Shown here piece after piece: positions 45,752 through 53,595 of a stretch of DNA of 64,000 nt (its first letter is position 1; each line of letters begins with the position of its first letter). The position numbers and the translations under genes were made by a program. Below the pieces are notes generated by a model, which did not search any database, was not told the origin of the DNA, and was given only the letters and a program-made list of their open reading frames with translations. The stretch spans positions 186,001-250,000 of the forward strand of contig NC_015144.1 of NCBI RefSeq assembly GCF_000189415.1, written 5' to 3'. The stretch comes from Weeksella virosa DSM 16922. Lineage in GTDB: Bacteria > Bacteroidota > Bacteroidia > Flavobacteriales > Weeksellaceae.

Positions 45752-45781
45752 CAAATATATAGCTTTTTTCTTTACTTGCAA
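45752..45781 (-). promoter_or_regulatory. Promoter of the 83-residue gene
   Basis: On the minus strand TTG (45781-45779), 19-nt spacer, TATATTTG (45759-45752), 47 nt before the ATG. It matches the tRNA promoter in both boxes and spacing. Confidence 0.7.
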
Positions 45782-45819
45782 ACTTTTTAGTATTTATTTT
45801 TTTAAAATAATTCCCCCCA

Positions 45820-45849
45820 CAAAAAAAGGAGCAAATGCCCCTTTTTTTC
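45820..45849 (-). terminator. Terminator of the prophage late operon
   Basis: A7-GGAGC-AAAT-GCCCC-T7 hairpin with one G-U pair on the minus strand, 38 nt after the stop of the spanin candidate. Confidence 0.75.
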
Positions 45850-45886
45850 CTAAATAAAAAAACACAAAAAATGAATGAAATAGAAA

Positions 45887-46468
45887 TTAAGTCAACTTCT
45901 TGATGTATATGTAAATGGCAAACGAAAAAACGACAATGGTAATAAGAATGGCTAGCAATGCGAACATGCCAAACTGCAATCCTTTTACTTGCACTTCTTT
46001 TGTTCGCGAGTTTTGATGTCGGATCATCTCGGTTATTTGAGAAATGTTTTCGGTTATTTTTTTATCAACAATAGAATCTATTTTTTCATAGTTTATTTTG
46101 GTATGATTTTCTTCTTGTTTGCTCGATTCCTGCTTCATGTTAGCGCGCATCGCACCTTGTATATCCATTCGCAGACCTTTTTCTGTTTGCTCGAGAACAA
46201 CAGAAGCTTTGTCGTTTTCTTTTCCATCGTAGGAAAAATCGAACAGATTCATATACGAACTGAGCAACCTGTTTTCCTTCAAGAAATCGTACCGTTCGCG
46301 AACGATTGATGCTTCTTCTGTTTCTGACGCTACTTTTTCGGAGTTGGTTACTTCTTTTTCGTGCGATAGCTCGCTTGCGATTTGCTTGGTTTTGCAAGCC
46401 GACAGAATCGCCAACGCTCCGAAAATAAAGAATAACGTTTTTATTATATTTTTTATGTTTCGATTCAT
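45887..46468 (-). CDS. Unimolecular spanin-like lipoprotein with C-terminal membrane anchor
   Basis: 193 residues. An N-terminal lipoprotein signal has lipobox LSAC (Cys25). A charged, helical middle (about 30-160, rich in Glu, Lys and Ser) follows, with a single strong membrane segment at about 166-188 and a KKLT end. A lipid anchor at one end and a membrane helix at the other is the architecture of unimolecular spanins such as phage T1 gp11, which join outer and inner membranes and fuse them at lysis. It is the last gene of the lysis group, directly after the amidase. Role inferred from topology and position; no sequence family recognised. Confidence 0.65.
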   Translation of the reverse strand: MNRNIKNIIKTLFFIFGALAILSACKTKQIASELSHEKEVTNSEKVASETEEASIVRERYDFLKENRLLSSYMNLFDFSYDGKENDKASVVLEQTEKGLRMDIQGAMRANMKQESSKQEENHTKINYEKIDSIVDKKITENISQITEMIRHQNSRTKEVQVKGLQFGMFALLAILITIVVFSFAIYIYIKKLT

Positions 46469-47014
46469 TTATTTAAATTTTAGAATTGCATTATAAATTG
46501 AACGAGCGTATTTGCTTACGTCTTTAAATTTTTCAGCTTCGGCTGGATTACTCCCGAAAAAAGGCTCTAACATTACTGCAGGCGCTTTCGGCAAATAGAC
46601 AAACCAATAACCTCTATCGTTTTTATTTACTAACGCTTTTGCTCCATTTACACCTCTCAATTTTGTACCGAAATCCTCGCTAATTTTTTTTGATAAAATC
46701 TCTGCATATTCCTTTCCTTTTTTTGAATTGAAATAATACAAGGTTTCTGTTCCATTCGCTGTTACCGATGCAGAATTGAAGTGCATTTCTATAACTAAAT
46801 CGTAAGTTTTTTGATTGAGTTTGTATGCCATTCCTTTTTGTCGCTGATAATAGTCTTGGATTTCGTGCGTATAAATATCAAACATTGAAGGATTAATAGC
46901 TTTCAACGCTTCTGCAACTTGCAAATTATAGTCGAATTCAGTTTGTCTAAGTTGATTAGAAAAAGCTCCTTTATCCTTTGTCTTGGTATGTCCTATTACT
47001 AATGCTACTTTCAT
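46469..47014 (-). CDS. N-acetylmuramoyl-L-alanine amidase (amidase_3), phage endolysin
   Basis: About 181 residues. Zinc ligands and catalytic residue of the amidase_3 family are visible: His9 in VIGHT, Glu26 in QTEFDYN, His78 in IEMHFNSAS and Glu150 in MLEPFFGSN. No signal peptide, so export depends on the holin. It cuts the bond between muramic acid and the stem peptide. The ATG at 47014 begins exactly at the domain; a longer frame to 47137 overlaps the holin gene. It lies between the holin-like and spanin-like genes. Confidence 0.9.
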   Translation of the reverse strand: MKVALVIGHTKTKDKGAFSNQLRQTEFDYNLQVAEALKAINPSMFDIYTHEIQDYYQRQKGMAYKLNQKTYDLVIEMHFNSASVTANGTETLYYFNSKKGKEYAEILSKKISEDFGTKLRGVNGAKALVNKNDRGYWFVYLPKAPAVMLEPFFGSNPAEAEKFKDVSKYARSIYNAILKFK

Positions 47015-47024
47015 TTTAATATAT

Positions 47025-47579
47025 TTAGTCTTTTTTTGATTCAAAAAATTCTTGTAAATCGCCTCGCTTCTGGAAATTATAGAGTTTAACCATGAGGAAT
47101 TCGGGTGGATGTCTGCCGTCTGATAGGATGAATACATTCTTGCAAATCTTGCTAACCGGGAATAGGAGCGACGTTACGTTGATGAGTGCCAAAAAAAGAT
47201 TGGTAGAAAAAGTCTCCTTGATATTCTCGTGCAAGACATATAGGCAGTAATAGACCACGAAGGTATAGGCGATCATTTCTATATTTTTTTTCACGAACGT
47301 GGGTAAATCGAACGTTCCTTTTTTATAATGAAAATAACCACCCACTAGACCATTAGTAACCAATACACCGACTAGGCTTATAGCGAATAGAGAATTGGCA
47401 TCGAACCAGCGTTGTAGGATAGCGAATATAAATGCCAAAGGCGTGAAGGTGAAGAGCGACTCCACAAAGTACTCTAGCTTATCACGCAACGGCACCTTCA
47501 CCCGGTAGGCAAACAACAGGATCAACGGCGTGGCGATGATGCCTATTTTGGTTTTGATGGATTTTTTTTTGTTACACAT
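47025..47579 (-). CDS. Holin-like membrane protein
   Basis: 184 residues with four or so membrane segments (about 12-26, 47-62, 70-90, 100-135 containing YTFVVYYCL) and a positively charged N-terminus. The phrase GYFHYKKGTFD between helices resembles the phage_holin_4 type. It sits directly before the amidase and overlaps the upstream gene by 8 nt. It should permeabilise the inner membrane to release the endolysin. Identification is by topology and position. Confidence 0.7.
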   Translation of the reverse strand: MCNKKKSIKTKIGIIATPLILLFAYRVKVPLRDKLEYFVESLFTFTPLAFIFAILQRWFDANSLFAISLVGVLVTNGLVGGYFHYKKGTFDLPTFVKKNIEMIAYTFVVYYCLYVLHENIKETFSTNLFLALINVTSLLFPVSKICKNVFILSDGRHPPEFLMVKLYNFQKRGDLQEFFESKKD

Positions 47580-47922
47580 CGAAAATCTTTTTTTCGTTAT
47601 CGTAATTTTCTACAAGATTCTCTATCATAGGCGTCACAACAGGCATAGCCTTACTTATATACTCATCATAAGCACCTCGCAACCCTTCATCTTCGATGAT
47701 GTCGTTATTTTCATCACGCACGACTACTTGGTCTCTATTGGATACAATCCAATACTTGACTTCCTTTGTAAAATCGGGCAACAATGTATCGCCCATATAA
47801 TGAAGCACCCGTGCATTAACGACGATCGTCTGGATATCCATATTCAGTGCGATTCTATAAACTTCTACTTTTCTAACCAAAGTTGTTAGGGTAGGATGAT
47901 TTGATATTTGTTTTGTTATCAT
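47572..47922 (-). CDS. Unknown prophage protein between fibre and holin
   Basis: 116 residues, soluble, mixed alpha/beta with VEVYRIALNMDIQTIVVNARV at the N-terminus. It lies 1 nt after the tail-fibre gene stop and overlaps the holin-like gene. Position suggests a fibre accessory or chaperone protein, but no motif supports this. Confidence 0.7.
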   Translation of the reverse strand: MITKQISNHPTLTTLVRKVEVYRIALNMDIQTIVVNARVLHYMGDTLLPDFTKEVKYWIVSNRDQVVVRDENNDIIEDEGLRGAYDEYISKAMPVVTPMIENLVENYDNEKKIFDV

Positions 47923-47923
47923 T

Positions 47924-50827
47924 TTAATGAGGTTTATAAAGATTTGACTTGAATGTTTCGATTGAATTGATTTTGATTTCTGACTTATTATCGACTACGG
48001 GCACATTCCCATTTAGGTTATTAACAGTCGCGCAGTTGAGAATGATTAATCGGTGTAACTCCGTTTCTAGAATATCCTCTACATACATATGCTCACCAAA
48101 CACTGTGTAGAGTTTATTACCCTTTCTTGTTATCACCAGCCTATCACTACCTTTATAAGTTGGGTAGGGTGCGGGCTCAAACGGTCTTACGCCATTATGT
48201 TTTCCAACCCTAATATGCTTTTCGGAAGTCCGATATCTAACAACATGTTTATATTCGACCGATACGCCGTAGATTAGGTGTTTACGGAATACACCATCTA
48301 TAGTTACGCCTTTCAAATGCCCACCATACTCCTCAATTCTAGATTGGTAATCATCGTTATTAATCAACCCCACTGCTATGGGTAAATATTGACCTTCTGG
48401 CAAATTCCAGCTAAGGTCTAGCGATATAGAGAAGTTGCCGATGTCGTTAATGATTTGCGATACCATTGCATCTTGGATTACCCCCGCATTAGAGCCAAAC
48501 AACCCCTTTTGGGTAACCGATATTAGATCAGGCTCTACAACCTTAATCCCGCTCTCTTCTTCTGTAATCGTTGATTGAAGATTCTTATACCACTCCCAAA
48601 CCAAACTATTGGTAGGGATAGCCGTTACCGAATTCTCAGGCATTATCTCGAACGATGTACCCGTTATATGCGCTTGTACTCCCGAAAGTATCTTTACCTT
48701 GTATTCACCTATCGGATAGAGTGAACTATTCACATAAACTTCTAATGCGTTATCTCGAACGTTTTTCCAGCCTACATCGTAGATATTCATTGTTTGTAAG
48801 TGTACAATCTGAACTTTGGTGATATTTTCATCTTCGGGCAAGGTCAAGCCTTTTCCTAGAATAGTTAAGGTTTTGATAGCGTTGCCTTCTTCTATTACAG
48901 GCGGGAAAATACCATTCGTTACCACACGTGTAGAAGATGAGAAGATACCGTTTAACTTGTACGATAGTGCAATAAGAGCTGGGTCGTTATTATCCATTGA
49001 TAGGATAGAATTTACGGTTGCTGCACCACCTACAACCCCTAATTCTTTGGTTGTATTATTAAGGCCTATAAGTTGATTGAAGGTTGCATCTTGCGTCTTG
49101 TCTGGGATGTTTTTCAACGTGATGGTTTCTTTGTCGAAATAATCATCAATATAAGGTTCTACATCAGCATCAATGTTCCCATTTTTATCAGCAAAAACAC
49201 CATTCCATGAAACGACTAAGTTTCTATATTTTTCTGTTATTGGTATTGTTACATACCTTGCCCCTCTTCCTGAACCACCATGTATACTCCATCTAGAAGC
49301 ATTTTCTCCATAGGAGCTACCAGTAATTAGGTTAAAATTCCAAGCAACTTCATATAAATTACTGCCATCATCATCAAATTGAACACACCTGAAGGCGGAC
49401 CCTGTTTCTACCGCATCTCCTATTAGAACTTCTGTACTAGCACCTTTAAAATGAATTTTACTCTCATCAAACCTAACCGTTGCATTCCCCGATTTCAAAG
49501 CAAAATCTTCTCCTACTTCGTTGACTTTGTTTTTAACTAAAGCATTAAGCTGAACGTTTTTATTTTCGTCAGGCGCAACACCGTCTACTGTATCAACTTT
49601 ACCCAATTCTTCGGGATTGATGGTAGGTACGTCTAGCTTATCGCGCCATGCTTTGGCATCTTCGTCGCTTATGTTGGTAGCTGTACGTAAGGCGTAGTTG
49701 TCAATCGAACCAAAATTCACAGCATCATCTTCATTCACTGGTTCAGCCACTTTCACCCGTCCGTCGCTTGTTCTTTTTACGAACGTATTAGGCAACGCAT
49801 CTTCTGCGTAGGGCATAGCTCGGAACCCGTCTCGATCGCTCTCGTAGATTAGTACTTGGCGTTCGGTCTTGCGTGGTATACTGAAATCTTCGGGTAGCAG
49901 ACCTGTAAAAACCAATCGACCATCGGCATTGCGTAGCAATTGATACTCCTCGCTTGGGTAGCTACTCGGCGTATCGGGTAAACCGATAAAAGTACTCGAA
50001 CCGCCCTTATCCACGAATACTTGTAAATTCTTATTACCGTCTATCTGGTACACCCGTCTATTCTCGGCGGTAACAATCAGCAATTCGCCCTCCGTACCCG
50101 TATCTTTGGCGTATTTGGTTGCTTCTTCTCTGGTGTCGAATAGCTTAATCGGCATCTGTCCGTATGGCACCAAGTCATCGGCTTGCAAGGCTCTAGAAGC
50201 TTTCAGTCGTCCGTCTCCGTGTCGTTGCGCCAGCGTGTGGAAGGAAGGAATTCTACTCACCTTGTAGCCCGACGTCCACCTATCCGTCACGACATTGTAC
50301 GACGGCACAATGTGTGGACTATCGGCAGAAGCATTGGGGTTGTAGATGATGTCCGAACCGGTTATTTTTCGAGATGTAATTCCGTTTTCACCACCCACCA
50401 CAAATTCGTTGAGACCAGCTTCTATATTAATTCCTATTTTAACTTCACTTTCTATAGACCATTTTAAATTATTTTTCCTAAAATTTGTCAAACAACCTTC
50501 TTTAGCTTCAATTCCAAACGCATACATTCCTGATGTGCCCGCTCTATAGACTCCGTCGGGCAAAGCGTTAAGTTCAAACAAGGTTTGCGAGGTATAAATA
50601 GTGCCTAATATCTGAATGGAATTATTAGTAATTAGTTGATTATTTAACTCCATCAAGATTTTAATAATCTTACTGTTGAGATCTAATGTTTCTACTATTT
50701 TATTTAATTCTTCAGCTTGTAAATAGTGATTTTCTAATTCAAAAGCTGGAATTGGATTTTTATTGTAGTGTTTTTGTATTCCTGTTGGTTTTACTGCATT
50801 TATCTCGCTTTCTGTGAATTTTCTCAT
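47924..50827 (-). CDS. Long tail-fibre / receptor-binding candidate
   Basis: 967 residues. The N-terminal part (1-60) probably attaches to the tail. Two related units, GDGRLKASRALQADDLVPYG (about 200-225) and SDGRVKVAEPVNEDDAVNFG (about 353-375), are a repeat type seen in phage fibres. Around 625-725 an immunoglobulin/IPT-like domain is suggested by IKTLTILGKGLTLPEDENI. The C-terminal 230 residues are beta-rich and lectin-like (FSISLDLSWNLPEGQYLPIAVGL). It is the longest gene and lies before the lysis group, as fibres often do. No reverse transcriptase or variable repeat was seen. Confidence 0.7.
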   Translation of the reverse strand: MRKFTESEINAVKPTGIQKHYNKNPIPAFELENHYLQAEELNKIVETLDLNSKIIKILMELNNQLITNNSIQILGTIYTSQTLFELNALPDGVYRAGTSGMYAFGIEAKEGCLTNFRKNNLKWSIESEVKIGINIEAGLNEFVVGGENGITSRKITGSDIIYNPNASADSPHIVPSYNVVTDRWTSGYKVSRIPSFHTLAQRHGDGRLKASRALQADDLVPYGQMPIKLFDTREEATKYAKDTGTEGELLIVTAENRRVYQIDGNKNLQVFVDKGGSSTFIGLPDTPSSYPSEEYQLLRNADGRLVFTGLLPEDFSIPRKTERQVLIYESDRDGFRAMPYAEDALPNTFVKRTSDGRVKVAEPVNEDDAVNFGSIDNYALRTATNISDEDAKAWRDKLDVPTINPEELGKVDTVDGVAPDENKNVQLNALVKNKVNEVGEDFALKSGNATVRFDESKIHFKGASTEVLIGDAVETGSAFRCVQFDDDGSNLYEVAWNFNLITGSSYGENASRWSIHGGSGRGARYVTIPITEKYRNLVVSWNGVFADKNGNIDADVEPYIDDYFDKETITLKNIPDKTQDATFNQLIGLNNTTKELGVVGGAATVNSILSMDNNDPALIALSYKLNGIFSSSTRVVTNGIFPPVIEEGNAIKTLTILGKGLTLPEDENITKVQIVHLQTMNIYDVGWKNVRDNALEVYVNSSLYPIGEYKVKILSGVQAHITGTSFEIMPENSVTAIPTNSLVWEWYKNLQSTITEEESGIKVVEPDLISVTQKGLFGSNAGVIQDAMVSQIINDIGNFSISLDLSWNLPEGQYLPIAVGLINNDDYQSRIEEYGGHLKGVTIDGVFRKHLIYGVSVEYKHVVRYRTSEKHIRVGKHNGVRPFEPAPYPTYKGSDRLVITRKGNKLYTVFGEHMYVEDILETELHRLIILNCATVNNLNGNVPVVDNKSEIKINSIETFKSNLYKPH

Positions 50828-51189
50828 GGCTTAAATAATTTTGTTATGAAATAAAGATTAATGTTTGTAGATATTGACATATAGAGCAAATACCAAATAG
50901 GAAATATGGCAATCGGAGGGTTAAAGTCAATAAAATAAAGAATTACTGCTATGTATATCCAAAACCAAATAAAGGCTGTAAAATGCGAAAAACATAATTC
51001 ACAATATCCTAATATTTTGGATAAAATAAGTCCTTTTTTTGTTCCTGACATATCCCATTCTCTTAGTTGATTTTGCCAATTAAACATCATATCAAGCCAT
51101 TGTCCTTTTTGAATTGACGCAAAAAATATCATCGAGAATGAAGCTACTCCGACAAGAAACCCAATAGTGATTATTATTAATTCAAGCAT
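50824..51189 (-). CDS. Small prophage membrane protein
   Basis: 121 residues with about four hydrophobic segments (3-24, 62-80, 77-95, 95-115). It overlaps the fibre gene start by 4 nt (ATGA). Could be a second holin or a superinfection-exclusion type protein; nothing decides between them. Confidence 0.65.
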   Translation of the reverse strand: MLELIIITIGFLVGVASFSMIFFASIQKGQWLDMMFNWQNQLREWDMSGTKKGLILSKILGYCELCFSHFTAFIWFWIYIAVILYFIDFNPPIAIFPIWYLLYMSISTNINLYFITKLFKP

Positions 51190-51461
51190 AATGTTTTGAT
51201 GGTTTTAAATGAAAAGCATTTGTTTTGTAACAATTGTTTTTTTGGATTTATAATTCGGATTGTGTGTAAATAATCCTCGTTTAATTTTTCATTGATTATG
51301 ATTTGCTGGTTTTCTTTTAAATCAATTGACACATATTTGGTAATTCCCATATAATCAATTTCTATTCTCCATACCCCCGATGAATCAGCAATTAAACCTG
51401 TGTTAATTGGCTCACATGCACTAAAGCATCCTAAAAACTCTATTTTGTCACAACATTTCAT
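51177..51461 (-). CDS. Small Cys-containing prophage protein
   Basis: About 94 residues, beta-rich, starting MKCCDKIEFLGCFSACEP with four Cys in the first 16 residues. Followed by IDYMGITKYVSIDLK. I use the ATG at 51461, as the longer frame begins at TTG. Overlaps the next gene by 13 nt. Unknown function; possibly virion, like its Cys-rich neighbours. Confidence 0.6.
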   Translation of the reverse strand: MKCCDKIEFLGCFSACEPINTGLIADSSGVWRIEIDYMGITKYVSIDLKENQQIIINEKLNEDYLHTIRIINPKKQLLQNKCFSFKTIKTLCLN

Positions 51462-51466
51462 TTTAT

Positions 51467-51997
51467 TTAACAATTTTTGCAAGGATTACATTCATAACAG
51501 TTTCTTTCGTTTGGCTGCATCGTTGAATAGCTTATAAACTCAAGTTTTACGAGGGTTCGATTGTGTAATTGAGAAAGAATTATATTTTTTTCTGCCCTAT
51601 CCAATAGAGGATATTCAGAATTAATTACTTTTTCATTCGTTATTTGTGCTGAATTTATTATTATATCATCTTGGATACCTAGATAATTCAATAAACATTC
51701 AAGCAGTTTCTCAGGATAAGCATTAGAAACGTTTGCAACAAGTACAATTGTGTTTGTTAGCAGTAGATTTTTAGATGATTCAATTATTTTTTCGCCTTGA
51801 GATACTCTTACGTTTCCATCGTTACGCAAGTAAAAATAATTACCATACCTATCATCAACGCCATACGCTACATTTTCTTTTTGGTCTAGAGATATAAGCC
51901 TTTTTGCAGAATGGTCCATGTATAGGTCGGAAAAGCCATAATTGAAGAAATTCAATTGGTTTAAAAGATTCTTTTTTATGTGACTCTGGCTAATCAT
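51467..51997 (-). CDS. Prophage protein with Cys-rich tail
   Basis: 176 residues, soluble. It ends in CYECNPCKNC, a compact four-Cys cluster (CxxC spacing twice) suited to binding zinc or forming disulfides. Position between the gp10-like protein and small unknowns suggests a neck or tail terminator role. It overlaps the gp10-like gene by 4 nt. Not recognised otherwise. Confidence 0.65.
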   Translation of the reverse strand: MISQSHIKKNLLNQLNFFNYGFSDLYMDHSAKRLISLDQKENVAYGVDDRYGNYFYLRNDGNVRVSQGEKIIESSKNLLLTNTIVLVANVSNAYPEKLLECLLNYLGIQDDIIINSAQITNEKVINSEYPLLDRAEKNIILSQLHNRTLVKLEFISYSTMQPNERNCYECNPCKNC

Positions 51998-52524
51998 TTG
52001 AATTTGTTATGTATTTTTTTCGACTCTTCAGTTATTGCTTTCGTTATTTGCTTCTTTTCTGGTTCTGTTAGTTGAAATACATTTTTTTTGTATTTGTATT
52101 CCAAATGCTTGGCTTTTTTTGAGTTTTTACGGTTTGTGAATCCTATTTTAAAACCATGACTGTGTGCTTTTGCAGAAATAGAGTGTCTTAATTCACCCGT
52201 GTATTCAAGATTTACAGTATCGCTTTTCAGTCCTTGTTTTTGTCTTAATTCTTTGTAACCTCCTTTCATTTCTGCTGTTTTTTTTCCTCTGCCAGTAGGA
52301 ATGAAATTTGATTTATTAATGAATTGATTTTGGCTTACTCGCATTGGTTTTTCTGAGTATTTTCCTATTTCGGAATTATTGGTCGCTTTCCCATTTTCAA
52401 ATATTCTAATCTTCATGCTTCTTTCTGTTTGTTCAGCTATTTTCTGAAAAATTGGAATACTCATTATATCAGTTGCCTCAACACGAATTTTTTTCAACAT
52501 TTCCAAATAAGCTTTTATATCCAT
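51994..52524 (-). CDS. Tail-completion / virion morphogenesis candidate (gp10/gpG-like)
   Basis: About 176 residues, strongly basic, with a helical N-terminus and a central GKYSEKPMRVSQN ... FIPTGRGKKTAEMKGGYKELRQ segment followed by LEYTGELRHSISAKAHSHGFKIGF. The YTGELRxSI phrase is typical of the phage virion-morphogenesis / HK97 gp10 group that forms the head-tail joining region. The ATG at 52524 overlaps the preceding TGA (TGATG); a GTG lies one codon upstream. Confidence 0.65.
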   Translation of the reverse strand: MDIKAYLEMLKKIRVEATDIMSIPIFQKIAEQTERSMKIRIFENGKATNNSEIGKYSEKPMRVSQNQFINKSNFIPTGRGKKTAEMKGGYKELRQKQGLKSDTVNLEYTGELRHSISAKAHSHGFKIGFTNRKNSKKAKHLEYKYKKNVFQLTEPEKKQITKAITEESKKIHNKFK

Positions 52525-53492
52525 CACACATTAACCACAATTTTTACACGTTTACAGTTAATACAATCCGAATCATTGATTAATAAATTCGGCAGGCTTT
52601 CAACAAAACTATTCCATGTTTCACGGTATTCGTTTTCTACTTTCTCATGAAGTTCCGTTGCGTGTTCACGCCCATAAATAATAAATGAAGTTATTCTATC
52701 GTTGTTTAATCGCTCTTGAAGGATGTTAGCTCTAGATTTTAGATAGATGATTTTTCCTACATAAGATTTTGCGTATCGACAAAGCAAACTTTCATAATCG
52801 CAATCACAACTAAAAGCAATATTAATCCCAAACCCCTCTTTTTGTATTTCTGTGCCGTTTTTATATCCTTTCACGAACCCACATTGATTTGGCATAGAAC
52901 CATTGCATCCAATCAAGCACGTCAATTCCGATGAATACGTTTCAATGTTTTCTAAATAAACATGAATTGGGTCGTTACCTTCAGATTTATAATTAATCGA
53001 ATACTTGTTGATTTTCCCACCAATTAATTTAATAGGAAAAGTTTTTATTACCGTTCCTTGCTGTATGAATAGGTTTGTTTTTTCATGGTCATCAACTGGA
53101 AATATCATAACGCTGTGAATCGTTAAGCGTTTAATGCTATTTGGTTCGTAGTATTGTTGATTTCTATTAATTGTTATTCCACATTTTCCAGCTATAGGAT
53201 TGTTTAATGAGTTATCGAATTGTCCAGTAATAATCTGATCCGATACTAACTGTGTAATCAAATTGTTTGTGTTCAAAACGCTAATAAAATCATTTACAAC
53301 ATCCCGAATTGCAAATTTTAATTGAGCTTTCAAAAACTCATATCCGTTCGGTTGGTCAGAATTTGCAATTTGTGAAATGTTACTTAGATTTATTTCGGGT
53401 GCGTCTAGCAAGTCGTATCCACTTGTATTGAATGCCTTTTCATTACTGCATGGATTTGAAACTGAAACAATATTGTCTAAACAAGTACTCAT
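52524..53492 (-). CDS. Cys-rich prophage structural candidate
   Basis: 322 residues, no membrane segment. It has around fifteen Cys, among them SNPCSNE, LTCLIGCNGSMPNQCGF, FSCDCDYESLLCRY and DSDCINCKR near the end, far above the average for its neighbourhood. Position directly after the capsid gene suggests a head-tail connector or minor capsid protein. No family recognised. Confidence 0.65.
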   Translation of the reverse strand: MSTCLDNIVSVSNPCSNEKAFNTSGYDLLDAPEINLSNISQIANSDQPNGYEFLKAQLKFAIRDVVNDFISVLNTNNLITQLVSDQIITGQFDNSLNNPIAGKCGITINRNQQYYEPNSIKRLTIHSVMIFPVDDHEKTNLFIQQGTVIKTFPIKLIGGKINKYSINYKSEGNDPIHVYLENIETYSSELTCLIGCNGSMPNQCGFVKGYKNGTEIQKEGFGINIAFSCDCDYESLLCRYAKSYVGKIIYLKSRANILQERLNNDRITSFIIYGREHATELHEKVENEYRETWNSFVESLPNLLINDSDCINCKRVKIVVNV

Positions 53493-53508
53493 AAGCTTTT
53501 ACTAAAAA

Positions 53509-53558
53509 AGCACGCCCATTAATCCAAGAACACAATAGATATTGGAAATGAACGTGCT
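53509..53558 (-). repeat. Imperfect hairpin between capsid and the next gene
   Basis: Paired segments AGCACG / CGTGCT, CAT / ATG and TCCAA / TTGGA stack across about 50 nt in the 103-nt gap. No U tract. It may protect the 3' end of a strongly expressed capsid message or reduce read-through. Confidence 0.5.
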
Positions 53559-53595
53559 CAAATCAACATTATAATGAATATTTAATATATAATAA

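Noticed and set aside
47924-50827. Diversity-generating retroelement for the tail fibre
   Set aside because: Bacteroidetes phages often carry them, but no reverse transcriptase and no adenine-variable repeat pair was seen in the window.
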